From: Hypericum androsaemum
Taxonomy: Eukaryota > Streptophyta > Magnoliopsida > Malpighiales > Hypericaceae
DNA: 64,000 nucleotides
Assembly: GCA_963995505.1 (NCBI GenBank)
Contig: OZ023186.1
Coordinates: 7,679,070-7,743,069 of the forward strand
Reading direction: 5' to 3'
Part shown: in pieces, positions 11,286 to 22,786 of the stretch
How positions within the stretch are numbered: position 1 is the first letter of the stretch
How the letters are laid out: each line of letters starts with the position of its first letter
The notes under the pieces: model-generated
Told to the model about the DNA's origin: nothing
Database searches by the model: none
What the model saw: only the letters and a program-made list of their open reading frames with translations
Program-made: the position numbers and the translations under genes

Positions 11286-12188
11286 CATTTCCTCAGCCAA
11301 ATAAACTTCTTGCATCAGTTCATATCCAACACGGCAGGCCGGACACGATCATTTGCCAACTTACTCAAGCTAAAGGGAGGCGAGTTCCAATGGGAAGCCA
11401 ATCACAATCATGCATTTGACAAGCTAAAGGCGTACCTATCCACACCTCTGGTTGTCACTCTGCCATCCCCAAATCGACCGTTGTTTCTTTACGTATCGGC
11501 CGCCCAAGACTCAATTGGATACCTACTTGCTCAGGAGAATGACGAAGGAAAGGAGCAGGCTGTGTACTACTTGAGTAGGTCGCTCTTGAGAGCGGAGATG
11601 AGGTATTCAGCCATTGAGAAGTTGTGCCTTTGTCTTTTCATTGCTCGTAGAAAGTTGAGGTACTATCTCGTACCTACGGAGGTGAAGGTGGTCCAGACCG
11701 ACGTCATCAAGCACTTGCTCGCCGGACCTATCATGAGAGGAAGGCTTGGCAAGTGGGCATTGGCCTTAGTAGAATTCAACTTGATGTTCGTGCCTCAGCG
11801 GGCAATAAAAGGACAGGCATTGGCTGACTTTTTAGCCGACCACCCATGTATTGACGTGTCTGTCGAAACCTCAGTAGACTTTGGGTTGGTGGCAAAGAAA
11901 CCATGGACACTCTGGTTTAATGGCTCCCATACCAGTAAGTGCACTGGGGCCGGTATCGTGATCAAGTCCTTGACTGGTGTCAAGACAAAGGCATCCTTCC
12001 TACTTAATTTTCCTTACACTAACAATCGAGCCGAATACGAGGCTTTGATACTTGGGTTATTTACTTTGAAGGACCTAGGTGCCGAGACCATCCGGGTGCT
12101 AGGGGATTCGATGTTGGTGGTCAAACAAGTCGTGGGCGAATTCATGTGTGAACGGGAAGGCTTCCAAGCCTATTGTGATACGGCCTGA
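11286..12188 (+). pseudogene. RNase H and second archaeal-type RNase H
   Basis: The first part is the normal Ty3 connection and RNase H: HAFDKLKAYLSTP, LFLYVSAAQDSIGYLLAQE, VYYLSRSLLRAEMRYSAIEK. The catalytic D in LYVSA has been lost (usually LYLAV or LYTD-like). From about 11,900 comes a second RNase H: WTLWFNGSHTSKCTGAGIVI, NNRAEYEALILGL, RVLGDSMLVVKQV. That duplication marks the Tat lineage. N replaces the first D in WFNGS. A TGA at 12,186 ends the frame. Confidence 0.88.
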
Positions 12189-12449
12189 TCACTATTACAA
12201 AGTTTTGAAGATGCGGTTATTGGATTCGTGGATCGCACCAAGAATATGAAGGCCAACAAGTTAGCACAGATTGGGTCCGGTTTCTGCGCATTTGCCAAGT
12301 TCAACTCTGTACCTGTGAAGATCAGGTTGGCCTCGGCGTTAGAGGAACTTAACCCGACGGTTGAAATTGCTTTGTTCCAACTCGACTGAGCCTGGAGGCA
12401 GGACTACATCGACTACCTCAAGGACCCAAGCTCTTGCTCCGATAAGGAT

Positions 12450-13640
12450 TTGAAGACAAGGGCTCTTCGTTTTGAGCTCATCAATGACACCCTCAATCGA
12501 AGGACTATCGATGGGTTGCTCCTGGTTTGTCCAAGTTCACAAGAAGCTATGTTGGCCATGACGGAGGTCCACGAAGGCATATGTGGAGCGCATCAATCGG
12601 GTATCAAGATGAGGTGGTTGATGCATTGTCACGGTTATTTTTGGCCGGGTATGGCAAAAGACTGCATCGATTACGCGAAGGGGTGTCAACAATGCCAAAG
12701 ACACAGACAAGTTCAACACTCCTTGGCCGACACCTTGCATCCCATAGTGAAACCTTAGCCATTCTGGGGTTGGGCAGTTGATGTTATCAGGAAGATCCAT
12801 CCCGCTTTTACCAAGGGTCACACCTTCATCATAGTAGCCACATACTATTTTACCAAGTGGGTAGAGGAGGTCCCAATGAAGGTTGTGAACTAAGAAACAG
12901 TAATCCAGTTCTTCAAATAAGACATCATCCATAGGTTTGGGTTACCGGAGACAATCACAACCGACCAAGCTACCATATTCATGGGAGATGAGATCCAACA
13001 ATTTGCAAGAGATATGGGCTTCAGGATCACCCATTAAATGCCTTACTATGCACAAGGCAACGGTCTAGCAGAAGCTACCAATAAGGTGTTGAAGGCATGC
13101 ATAGAAAAGGCTGTGAGAGACCAGCCCAGGACATGGCATCTCACCCTGTCGGAAGCTTGTGGGCGCTCTGTACTACGAAGAAGGGTGCCACTGGAATAAC
13201 ACCATTCGCCCTTACTTATGGACACGAAGTGATGATTCCATTGGAAATGATGGTCTGATCCTTGAAAAGGGCCGAGCAGGCAAACCTCTACTAACTTGAT
13301 TATGAGTCGGCCATATTGGCTGAGCTTGAAGATCTTCCCGAAGAGAGGCTAAGGGCCTTAAACACGATCATCCAGCAAAAGAAGATCGTGGAGAAAGCTT
13401 ACAGCAAGAGAGTCTGAGAGAAACACTTCGAAAGAGGAGACCTAGTATGGAAAGTCATTCTCCCACTTGGACGAAAGGATCCTGAGCTCCGAAAGTGGTC
13501 GCCTAATTGGGAAGGACCATTCGAGGTGCATGACGTCTTGTGGAACAGCTCCTACCGACTTGTTGAGGTGAATGGTAAGGTTCATGAGTGCCCGATAAAT
13601 GGACTTTACTTGAAGAAATACCGCCCCAGTATGTGGGAAG
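12450..13640 (+). pseudogene. Integrase, zinc finger, core and C-terminus, with stops
   Basis: 12,450-12,758 is the HHCC zinc-binding region (VHEGICGAHQSGIKM, HGYFWPGMAKD, CQQCQRH). The core follows in broken frame: YYFTKWVEEVPMKVV, then the second Asp in TTDQATIFMGDE, then GNGLAEATNKVLK with the catalytic Glu. In-frame stops occur near 12,758, 12,892, 12,917 and 13,036. A C-terminal region similar to the Tat integrase tail (WKVILPLGRKDPELRKWSPN, LNGLYLKKYRPSMW) ends about 13,640. Confidence 0.85.
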
Positions 13641-13984
13641 GTATGGATGATCGGTTATTTAAAGACTATGCCCAGACTTGTAGTAGGATCTCACGATTAT
13701 AATCTTTTCGGTTTTTCTGTTGAAATTGGTCATTGATGTAACTTGACGATGTACCTGGCTAGTCCAAAGCTAACGAAGAAATTCAATAAAGGTTAAGTTA
13801 CTTCATCGGCCTCCTCAAGGGCCAACAAAATCATATCTCGCAATCAAGTATAGAATATGGTCTCAATAGGACTGGGCATACATACATCAAAGCTAGATAA
13901 ATAATAAATATGATGGTCTAAAAAGATCCCTAACACAAAAGGCTAGTCAAGCTGACGGGATCGGGGAGCTCTAGAAGGTCAAGC

Positions 13985-14861
13985 TTACCGGTCACCCTCC
14001 GGCGGGGCGGCACCAGCACCGGGTTTAGAAAGGTAGGAGATCGTCTCATCCACTAGCTCTCGAGCGACATCGATGAAACTTCGGTCATTGGCATAGGCGT
14101 TTCTCTCATGCCCTAATAGTGCGTCAGCAAGTTCGGACTCGTCTTTGGTGCTCTTGAAGATGGTCATCTTGTATTCCATGTTGGCGTGATGACATGCTAT
14201 TCTCCTCTCTCTCACGCGGGCAAGATCGTCTCGTGATTCCTGGTGCTAGGAGTCGGCTTGGATCAAGCTCTCCTAAAGGTGAGCGATCTCAGCTCGAATT
14301 CGGTTCATCATCTCAGCACGGGTGGCCACCATTCGTGCGGCTTCAAATTCTTCAACCTTAACCAGCTTGAACTTGGTGACCCTTGATGCCATATCGTTCT
14401 GAGTCTCCGTGAAGGTTTTAGTGTGAGTTTCCGCATTCTGCTCCATACAATGAATGGAGTCGACGTACCTTTGGCCCCTTTGATACCTGAAAGAAGCAAG
14501 TGTTAGAAGCGAACAAGGTTCAGCTAAGGTGGTCGGGAAAGAACGAGTATGAAGGAGCTTACCAATGGATAGTATGGGCAAAGTCGGCATATAGCTTACG
14601 GAGGGGAGCAAGTTGATTCCCAGTGGATGGCCCGTGGTTCGTCAAGTACTCAAAAGCATCATACGCATAGGCTGGTGGCTTTGGGAGTATAGTGCTCATC
14701 GTCTGGTTCTTGAGATCGCAAAGGTAACAGATCAGGTTGGCTTTTCGCTTGTCCTATTCAGTGTCAGCACGTGCGAGTGTCGGGACTTCAGGCACCAAAG
14801 TGGGGATGACCGGAGGATTGGTCAACTCGTCTATAGTGAACCCAATGCTCTCGTAGAAATC
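13985..14861 (-). pseudogene. Antisense gene exons 5 and 6, C-terminal coiled coil
   Basis: Exon 5 (14,563-14,861) begins DFYESIGFTIDELTNPP and, past a TAG, continues in frame to FAHTIHW. Donor TG|gtaagc joins acceptor ttcag|GTATCA of exon 6 (13,985-14,486) in phase to give HTIHW-YQRGQRYVDS. Exon 6 is rich in Glu, Lys and Arg with heptad-like spacing (FKLVKVEEFEAARMVATRAE), has two TAG stops, and ends at TGA after PPEGDR. Confidence 0.68.
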
Positions 14862-14935
14862 CTGACATGGAGTGCCATATGTGACCCAAAGAGCGATGAA
14901 TTGTATGGAAAAACAAAGGTGGAAAAGACACGTAC

Positions 14936-15411
14936 AAGTTCGGAGGCGTCGATCAGAGATGCAGGCAGAGGTGGAACAATGATAGGTGTAAGTGGTCCAG
15001 CCGTAGGAATCGATGCAATGGTTGAAGGCGTCAGAGGATGCACGACATCCAAGGTGGTCTGATGGCACGTAGTAGTTGTAGACGTGGAGCCATACACGGC
15101 ATCGCCTGTGGGATATGGCTTATCCCGAGAAGCAGGATGTATCAAACTTGACAACGGCTCGATCTCGGCATAAAAAATATTGGCAGTTGAAGAAGGTGCC
15201 GCCGGAGGTAAAGGCGTATAACCAGGGGAATAAACAGGACCAAGCATTGCCAGAAACTCGGCTGCATCATCAAGAGGGGCGAAAGTCATAATACTGGTTG
15301 AGCGACTTTGACGCGGAGGATTTCTTCTGAGCCTTGAAGGAGAGATGACACGGGTAGACTAAGGATCAGTAGTAGGGTCGACTCGTACGGGAGATGCCTC
15401 GGGTGATGAGT
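14936..15411 (-). pseudogene. Antisense gene exon 4, Pro/Ser/Thr-rich
   Basis: The acceptor is ttttttcag|GACTCATC and the donor GAACTT|gtacgt. The frame is low-complexity and probably disordered, with one TAG near its start (DPTTDP*STRV). Exon 3 (15,485-15,552) precedes it and reads SSPPVRLVAYPTSSSEM in the same frame. Confidence 0.65.
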
Positions 15412-15622
15412 CCTGAAAAAATGTGAGCAAACGTTAGGCAAAAAGTTGATTAATACCAAGTAAGCGCCCGGAGTTAGTCTTTACCATCTCGGACGAAGAA
15501 GTAGGGTATGCCACAAGTCTGACTGGGGGAGAGGATGCTCAAAGGATGACATCTGTACAACCAGATAAGGATGTTTATCGCTAAGTAAAGAACATGGTAG
15601 TCGGAAGAGTCAAGAGACTTAC

Positions 15623-16821
15623 CGTCATCTAGTAGGCCTTGAAAGGAGACGTCGAAGTACCCGCCTGGTCACTCGCTGCCAAGTGGTCGACCTTTTGCTT
15701 CTTTTTCGAAGGGGCTTTTCCCGGCCTCTGAGGTTTATCTTTGAAGAAGGTGAAGGTCCCGGCTAGTTGCCTGTCGCTAGCCTTCCAACACGTGAGTGTC
15801 GCCCACCTAGTCGCAAAAGCAGGAGTATGACCGGAAGAGAAGTTAAAGCAGCTGATTGTGCTTCGGTGTAAAAGGTAGATGTTCGCCGCTAGGGAAAGTT
15901 CCACCTTTTCCCACTGATGTAAGCCTCGATCGGCTTGGTGTCCATGGAAAAGGTAGTTGGTTGGGAACAGAATCCCTTGGATGAGACCTAGCTGCTCAGC
16001 GGCAAAGTGAGGATTGTAGGGTGCTATGATCATCCTCCCGGGATAACTCCCACTAATAAGGTCTCAGGCGGTGAGCATGCTCTTCCAAGCATCGGCGCTA
16101 TAAGTCACGTCAGAGAAATTGAGGAAGTTAGGACGGTGAGTCGCATGAAGAAGTGGAGAAATTTGGTTACCGCTACGATCCTTATTGAAGGTCCAGAAGT
16201 AGGGACGAAGACCTTTCGTGGGCTTCTTTACCCGAGCCCGAAGTAGATGGTGGCTGTAGCTAGGTAATGACTCGTCATATGTAGGGAGTGAAGGTGTCAG
16301 CTCGGGGAAGTAAGCCAAGCACCATATGGCAACCATCCAAAAGGGACCATTGGCAGTGAAAGTCCTCTTCAATAGATAAGTGTTGATGAAGATAGCCATT
16401 TGATCGTAGATATGAGAGAGGACAAATTGCCCCATTGCCATCTTTCCTCCCTCGGCTAGTGCAGCGGCTAAGTTGAAGTATTCATTTGACACACGTTTGG
16501 AAGATGGGCAGGTGATATAACGGGTAATCCAAAGGAGTAGGAAGGCTGTGTGCTCATCTCTACGGTGAAACTCATCGCCGGGCACATAATCAGGGGCACT
16601 TTCGTTCGCAGTGATGATAGGGTTGGGTTCTCTCCGAGGATCTTCATTCGGTAATCGATAGGCTTTTACATAGGCAGGGAAACCATTTGCTACTGGCCTA
16701 TTGACCTCATGCCGTACCCGGCCATTGGCATCAGACACTGGGGTAGATGGGAGGATCGGTTCACCATCGGGATGAAGGCCAAAAAGGGAAGCCATATCAT
16801 ATAGTGTGATAGTCCTCATTC
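15623..16821 (-). pseudogene. Antisense gene exon 2, plant mobile domain core
   Basis: The acceptor is ttgtag|GAATGAGG at 16,822. About 400 codons run to the donor ACG|gtaagt at 15,622. Recognisable blocks are TLYDMASLFGLHPDGE, HTAFLLLWITRYITCPSSK, FWMVAIWCLAYFPEL and APYNPHFAAEQLG. A TGA at 16,064-16,066 (probably from CGA) and a TAG at 15,629-15,631 interrupt it. Confidence 0.8.
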
Positions 16822-16895
16822 CTACAAGGGGAGATAAGATGGATAAGAAGCTTGATAAAGGTGAAGAAGAATCATCTATGTTAAAGGTAGCTTAC

Positions 16896-17289
16896 CAGAG
16901 CGAAAAAGAAACACGTTGGCACTAGGACACTAATAAAGAAGCAATGTGCCGAGTAGTGGACGACATGGCTCAATGCGGTGTGCGCAGAGGGACAAGAGTG
17001 AGCCGATGCCAGTTTGGTCCCATTGTAGTTAGTGGAATTGTTTCAGAACGGCATGCCAAGTCTCAAACTCTTGGAATGGTGTAGGCCATACGCGGTACCC
17101 ATTACAATTGTTCCAAAAGTATAAGTTGAAAGGAGCGCCTTGAAAGAGAGGCACGTCACGGTAATGGACCGGAAGGAAATCTTCAAAGGTCTCAACGTTG
17201 GTAATCGTAGGTCTAAGTACTCGATTTTCTTTGTCTTGAGAGGTATCATCGACTGGGTATTTCTCCAAGTGTGGATGTGATGAGGACAT
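16896..17289 (-). pseudogene. Antisense gene exon 1
   Basis: It starts at ATG 17,289 (MSSSHPHLEKYP). A TAA falls at about 17,029, but the same frame continues with QTGIGSLLSL, the usual opening block of the plant mobile domain. A second stop (TAG) lies a little further on. The donor is CTG|gtaagc at 16,895, phase 1. Confidence 0.75.
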
Positions 17290-17404
17290 TGGAAGAGCGC
17301 TTTTCTTCCTTCTCTATATCAGGAGGTATCGGCATGATCATCCTAGCATCATTAAACAAACAAGGGTTAGCAAAGACGGTGTTAAAAGGACGGTGGGAAC
17401 ACCC

Positions 17405-17610
17405 ATTTATTCACTTTGGATTATTGGGCCGACGCGAATGATCTCCCGCCTCGGATCTTGCGGGCAAAGCCTATCGGCAAGAGTGCTTTCTCGCCTCGGA
17501 CCTAGTGGGCGAAGCCTACCAGCGAGAGTGCTTTCTCGCCTCGAACCTAGTGGGCGGAGACTACCGGTGTGAATGTTATCTCGCCTCAAGTCGAGCAAGG
17601 GAGACCAAGC
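17405..17610. repeat. About 52-bp GC-rich tandem repeat
   Basis: Three to four degenerate units follow the pattern TCTCGCCTCGGACCTAGTGG, GGCGAAGCCTACC, GGCGAGAGTGCTT. The unit resembles the GAGGCCGAG/CTCGCC repeats of the LTRs. It lies upstream of the antisense gene's start. Confidence 0.75.
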
Positions 17611-18378
17611 TCATCGTGGGCCATTCGGTCAAGCCCAACTCGGGTCACTAAGGCCGAGTCTACCTAGGCGAGATATATCGAGCTTTTATCCGAAGTGCGT
17701 AGAGGAATTGGTGAACCAACGTTGGTTCGTGATGGAAGGTAAGGCTCGTGTGGTGCATTCTCCTAGATCAAGGTCTAAGCTATGGACTTACCCCAAGTTC
17801 AAAAGCCAAAGGGAAGAAGTACAAAATGCTGGGTTTGGCATTTTCACAAACGCTTAGTGTGCAAGTATTAAAGCTTGGAAACATACCTTGAAGGAGAGTT
17901 AGAAGCGAGCCAAAAGGAGTACAAGAGATTTGCAAGCCTCCAAAAGGTGGAGGGCAACTCTAGTCCAAAGCAAATAAGTCCTCCTACAAGTTGTAAGATT
18001 TGACCAAGAAGTAAGCTTCTTTCATATTCTTCTTTACAATCATAATGGAGAAGGGACAGAAATTTACTTTGAAGATTAAACACACCTTGGCAACTTTGGA
18101 AATGGAGGAGTGATTCAAATTCTAGTTAGAGTTGTTAAGAAAAGAAAAATGGAGGCCAAGCTTTGATTTCCATGGTAGAGGTTGGGGAATTAAGAGTGGT
18201 GAGAATGTGAAGAGAATGGGAGGCTTTGTTCTCTTTAGACTAAGTCAATGGCATCTTTGGGGCCCACCAAGTCAAAGAGGGAAGTTTGAAATTCAAATGA
18301 ATCAAGTTTGACCAAAGCTTGAAAATTCGGAGGGAAACACGTCAACATTTCTCGGAATGGACGCCTTGAACTATCGAT
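17611..18378. other. Untranslated region before the 3' LTR of the Ty3 element
   Basis: I see no coding domain here. It lies upstream of the antisense gene and could hold its promoter, but no clear minus-strand TATA box stands out. Confidence 0.5.
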
Positions 18379-18391
18379 GTGCGAGGGGCAT
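18379..18391 (+). promoter_or_regulatory. Polypurine tract
   Basis: tgcgaggggcatt lies directly before the 3' LTR, the expected plus-strand primer site, although it is interrupted by pyrimidines. Confidence 0.6.
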
Positions 18392-19614
18392 TGTTGGAGC
18401 ACAAAATTAATGTCTCGGAGTGATGACGATCTATCTCCGGATGTGCGGGAATTGGCTTGGGCTCCTCGTCGGGCGAGAGGCTCCTCTCGCCCACGTAGGC
18501 GAGTCCGAGAGAGGGCTCTTCTCGCTCACGTTGGTGAGCCGGGCGAGAGGCTCCTCTCGCCCACGTAGGTGAGACCGAGTGGAAGATTCTTCTCGCTCAC
18601 TTTGGTGAGCCGGGCGAGAGGCTCCTCTCGCCCACGACGGCGAGATCGAGCGAGAGATTCTTCTCGCTCACGTTGGTGAGCCCGGGCGAGAGGCTCCTCT
18701 CACCCACGTAGCCGAGTCCGATCGAGAAACTTATCTCACTCACATAAGCGAGAGGCCGAGTGGCGAAAGGCCGAGTGGCGAGAGGCCGAGTGAGAGGCCT
18801 ACGGCGAGAGGCCGAGTGAGAGGCCTACGGCGAGAGGCCGAGCGAGAAGCCTAAGGCGGGAAGCCTAAGGCAAGAAGACGAGCGAGGAGCCTAAAGCGAG
18901 AAGCCGAGCGAGAAGCCAAAGGTAAGAAGTTAACTTGGATCCAACCGGGAAGCTCATTTGACCTTCGTAGGCGGGAAGAAAATTTTGGGAATAGGTCCAC
19001 TTTGGTTGAGGAGGCCGTTAGCTTGAGCCCATTTTGGGATTCACTTTGGGCCTGACGAGATATCCGTCTTGGGGGATGACAGACTTGAGTCAAGATTTGG
19101 CGTGGGAGATTCGAGAAGGTCAATACGATCTATATTTTCCTAACTTGAGCCGAGATTCTCAATATTTGGCAAGACTTGGTAAGTTCCTCTTTAGGCCGCG
19201 ATTGCTTGGTCGTCACATTTTGAAACCTTTCTATTCGATGACGGGATCTGCTCATTTAAGGAAGACGGCTTGTACTGAGCCGAGAGGATCCCATCATATT
19301 AAGAACAAATAACTTGAAGCAGATTTCTCGGGATTGAGACTTGGAGCCGAAGGTCTTGGAGGCGGTTTAGGATTTCCTATTCTGAAGGCGCGGAGGTTAG
19401 GTCAAGGCACTCTATATAAGGAGGGCTCGGGCGAGAGAACGGACATCAACAACACAACACAACACACAAACTACTTTACTTATCATTATCATTGTTGCTT
19501 TTCCTTTCCTAACCCCGTAGTTCATAGCTTAGCCTAGCCTAGCATAGTTAGACCGACCTTGGGACGACCACTCTGGATCTGTCTCGGGTTACTTGTTCAC
19601 TTATTCCCGCAACA
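18392..19614 (+). repeat. 3' LTR of the Ty3 element
   Basis: TGTTGGAGCACAA to CCCGCAACA, 1,223 bp, a near copy of 4,715-5,762 but with two extra blocks. It has the same internal GAGAGGCTCCTCTCGCCCAC repeats (18,475-18,720), GAGGCCGAG repeats (18,750-18,915) and TATA box (ctatataagg, 19,412). Confidence 0.95.
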
Positions 19615-19690
19615 GTTCTACAATTACATTTTTCTCTTTCTGTTTATAATCTGTGTTTTAATATAAGTGTCGCGCCACCCTTTAAAAAAA
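19615..19690 (+). mobile_element. 3' end of family X element X1
   Basis: It begins with GTTCT, the right target-site duplication of the Ty3 element, and ends in ttttaatata-agtgtcgcgccaccc plus A10. Copy B sequence resumes right after (19,691 matches 42,865). Confidence 0.85.
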
Positions 19691-21249
19691 AAATCTGACA
19701 ATAGTCACCAACCAGCGACATTCAGATACAACATATATGTCGTTGAGGTTTATCGCCAGGAGAAGCTCCACAACTAGGCAAACCTTTCTAGATGAAGGGA
19801 AGTAGGATTAAGTGAGCTAAATAGTTTTGACAAAAACCATGGTAACTCTTCCGGCTTGCTGCCTGCAGCATAAATTTATTAGCTGAGATGATTTTGGAAA
19901 ATATCTTTTTTAATCAATAATAATGACCTTACATTGTTAAAATTTTACTAGAAAATTTGTTGAAAAAATATAATAAACTAGATCAACTCAAGTTACATTA
20001 CATTCAAGGACACCTAACTTTACACATTAGACATGCTAATTCTTGTGTTTCCAGTTTTTTTTTCTTGTTCACTCAATGTGGCATTGTGGCATTGAGATTT
20101 AAACAGAGAATAAATCATTTAAAATTATTGTGGTTATGCTTCTTGTTAGGAGGACATAAACAGGGCCAAGACGATTATGTGAAACATATAAGGTGGCTAA
20201 GCCAATAAACTCCCATGAACAATAAAATATTTATCATTGTGCAATTTGATTTTGTTTGTAGAAAATGTTTTATGATTTTTGGGAATTCTAAGAGAAATAC
20301 ATCATTTTATATTTCTAACGAGTTTGAAATTGTCACGTGTATATTAAAATATTTTTGATATTTAAAATTATACCTATGTCACACGCTTCATCCAACTCTG
20401 ACCTTATATTATTGACACATTGGAATAAAAAAGGGCCAATCTGCTGTTAAACTCTAAAATTATAACTTGTTATTCTAAAACTGCAAGTGCAAGTAAATTA
20501 ACTTCGTTTACTCTAGATTAAGATGATAGAAGTTACCATTTCATAATTTGCTTGGTCCATCTTCCAAGCCTAACATCAAGAGCAAGGGAAAAATAAAAGC
20601 GCATGTGAAAATTCTATAATTAAATCAAACGTAAGCAATAATAATTACGTGAAATGTTTGTGTCATGAAAATTCGAGAAAACAACAGTGAATAAATATGT
20701 GGTGAAATGAAATTGTGATAAATAAAAAGTATTGATGGCACTCTTTAAAAAGTCCAAAATTATACTAAGGTCATATAAGTCTTCATTTTTTCTTTCTTCT
20801 AGTAATTAATGCTATCTTAGCTTTGTTATTTGCAGGTGCCAACATAATGATCTATCTTTTTTTCTTTTTAAGGTGGAGCATGATCTAAAGCATTCTCTGT
20901 ATAGTTTGGTTACTTGGGTTTTCCTCATCAATCTTAATGGTACAGGTTAAGTGCTCAAACACAAATTTATTGGCAAGCAAAACAAATTTAATAATTTACA
21001 TACTATCTTAGATAAAATGATTAAGATGTTCAATGATTCCCACCTGATAAAGCAAATAAAAAATAGATAAAATATGTCCAGGTATCATGATGCTACTTTT
21101 GAAGACCTGTCCAACAAAGAGATTGATGTTATAAGAAATATATATTGATATGCGGATTTTTTTTAAGTCACTGAATATTTATATTGAATTTGAACAAACA
21201 CAACGTTGGTAGTTGATTAGCTATAAATTAGCTACAAGGAGGTGATTTG

Positions 21250-21530
21250 GATGCGAGCGGGAGTTGCGGTCGAGAGTTGCTCTGGTCCGGAGAAAAACCT
21301 AGGTTTGGCCGAACTGGGTTAAAAATGGAAGGATGAGATGAGATGGTGGGCTCAACAGATCTGAGTTGTAGCACGTGATGGTGGAAGGAGGATGTTAGGA
21401 AAGGTGGAATTGAGTGGTAAAAGCGGAGGTCAGTGAAAGAGGAGATAGAGGGAAAAGGAAATAAACAGTAGAAGATATTTTGGAGATAAGGCTGTCACAG
21501 AGGAGAGAGGGAAATGATATTGGATTTTGA
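21250..21530. other. Unrecognised sequence replacing exons 5-7 in copy A
   Basis: Copy A and copy B agree up to ctacaaggaggtgatttgga (21,241-21,250; 44,420) and again from gaatcacacatttacttaga (21,529; 47,295). Copy B has 2.9 kb between these points. Copy A has about 280 bp of purine-rich sequence (gagcgggagttgcggtcgag and on) that I do not recognise. Confidence 0.75.
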
Positions 21531-22786
21531 ATCACACATTTACTTAGACACATTACATTTGTCATACAATAGGATTATGTATCTTATGCGTATAGCAAAT
21601 CTAAAACATGATAAGATATATTAAACCCAATACCATTTTCTACAATATCATAAGATATGTTTTTTGAATAAATCATGAATTGCATTAATCATAGAAAAAA
21701 GTAGAAAATACAAAGAGTTAAAGAAATAACCAAAACCCCTAATGGGAATATGATAAGATATGTTCAATTCAATACTATTTTAAATTTTATGATCTATAAC
21801 ATGATAGTCAATTTACATATTGGAATATGACTACAAATACTTATATTATATAAATATATGGTACTTCATGACAAAAATAAAATTAATCATTTCAAGTGAC
21901 ACCATAACTATCATGATGCCGTTTACTATTAGAATAGGCAATTCTAGGTCATGGTTCCTATTTTTTGCTAAAGGAGTACAAAGAAAAATGACCTACCAAA
22001 CCATTTGTAATAGGTGCTCCAAGAGTGGATACCTTCGTCCTCGATGGGGGTATTGAATATACTGATCCCAAGAAGAATGAGCCAAAAATAAAATAAAGGA
22101 AAGGGATAGACTTTAGTGTTCACGAAATTAACAAACTTATCCCTACGAAACACAACATAATCACCCATGCAACGTCCATTGGCAGTTCTCCAGAAACTAC
22201 AGGCAAATCAGGATGATTTATCCTGCAAAATTTTAAATTATTTTTTATTTAGTTCTTGAATAATGGAAAAGAATTCGAATAATAAATATTTGCCAATAGG
22301 ATAAAGAAATAAATATTTGCCAATAGGATAATTGTCAATTTCAACATCGAAAATCTCATTGATGTCAATTATATAGAAATTGCGCAAGCTATACTGACAA
22401 AAACAGCCAATATTTTGATAAGCATAAGCCAATTTGACCCTTGAAGTACGTGCGGGTTCTCGACCAATCTTCTTGCCAATATTAAGCTGAAAAAATAGTA
22501 GAGATAGTGAAGAGAAATGGAGCACAGTAAATTTTTTTAAAATATTTCTTCTAAAGTAAAAACATCTTTAAATTGATAAAAATCTCAGTCTCGAGTCAAA
22601 ACTAGTATAAAAATTTAATAACCTCTTTATCGTAATAACTAATACTTTTTTAGAAAATGTTAGTTCAAAATCTTGGTCCCAATTTTTGCATAAAATAAAA
22701 TTTTTTAAATCTCTCTTATATGATAACCTCTCTAAAATGATAATTTTTTCCTGTCGCAACATATTACTTTAACGAGGCTTTACTCC

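Larger units (their letters stand above)
13985..17289 (-). pseudogene. Antisense six-exon gene with plant mobile domain, carried by the Ty3 element
   Basis: This gene reads opposite to gag-pol, between integrase and the 3' LTR. My exons are 16,896-17,289, 15,623-16,821, 15,485-15,552, 14,936-15,411, 14,563-14,861 and 13,985-14,486. Each boundary has GT...AG and a fitting pyrimidine tract. The 74-bp first intron joins FLFRSG to MRTITLYDMASLFGLHPDGE, the conserved plant mobile domain (aminotransferase-like) block. APYNPHFAAEQLGL further on is the domain's C-terminal signature. The middle is Pro/Ser-rich, the basic PSKKKQKV looks like a nuclear localisation signal, and the C-terminus has coiled-coil character. 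About seven in-frame stops and one out-of-phase junction (exon 2/3) make this copy dead. Plant mobile domains are known in Ty3 and MULE elements and in the host MAIN/MAIL genes; what the protein does for the element is unknown. Confidence 0.82.
4715..19614 (+). mobile_element. Complete but defective Ty3 element of the Tat lineage
   Basis: TG...CA LTRs at 4,715-5,762 and 18,392-19,614 are flanked by the 5-bp duplication GTTCT (4,710-4,714 and 19,615-19,619). Internal order on the plus strand is a primer-binding-like site, gag, protease, reverse transcriptase remnant, RNase H, a second (archaeal-type) RNase H and integrase, then an antisense gene and the 3' LTR. The dual RNase H and the long non-pol region before the 3' LTR are typical of the Tat/Ogre group. 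Stops interrupt nearly every domain and the RT core is deleted, so it is non-autonomous. It sits inside family X element X1, so it is younger than X1. Confidence 0.95.
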
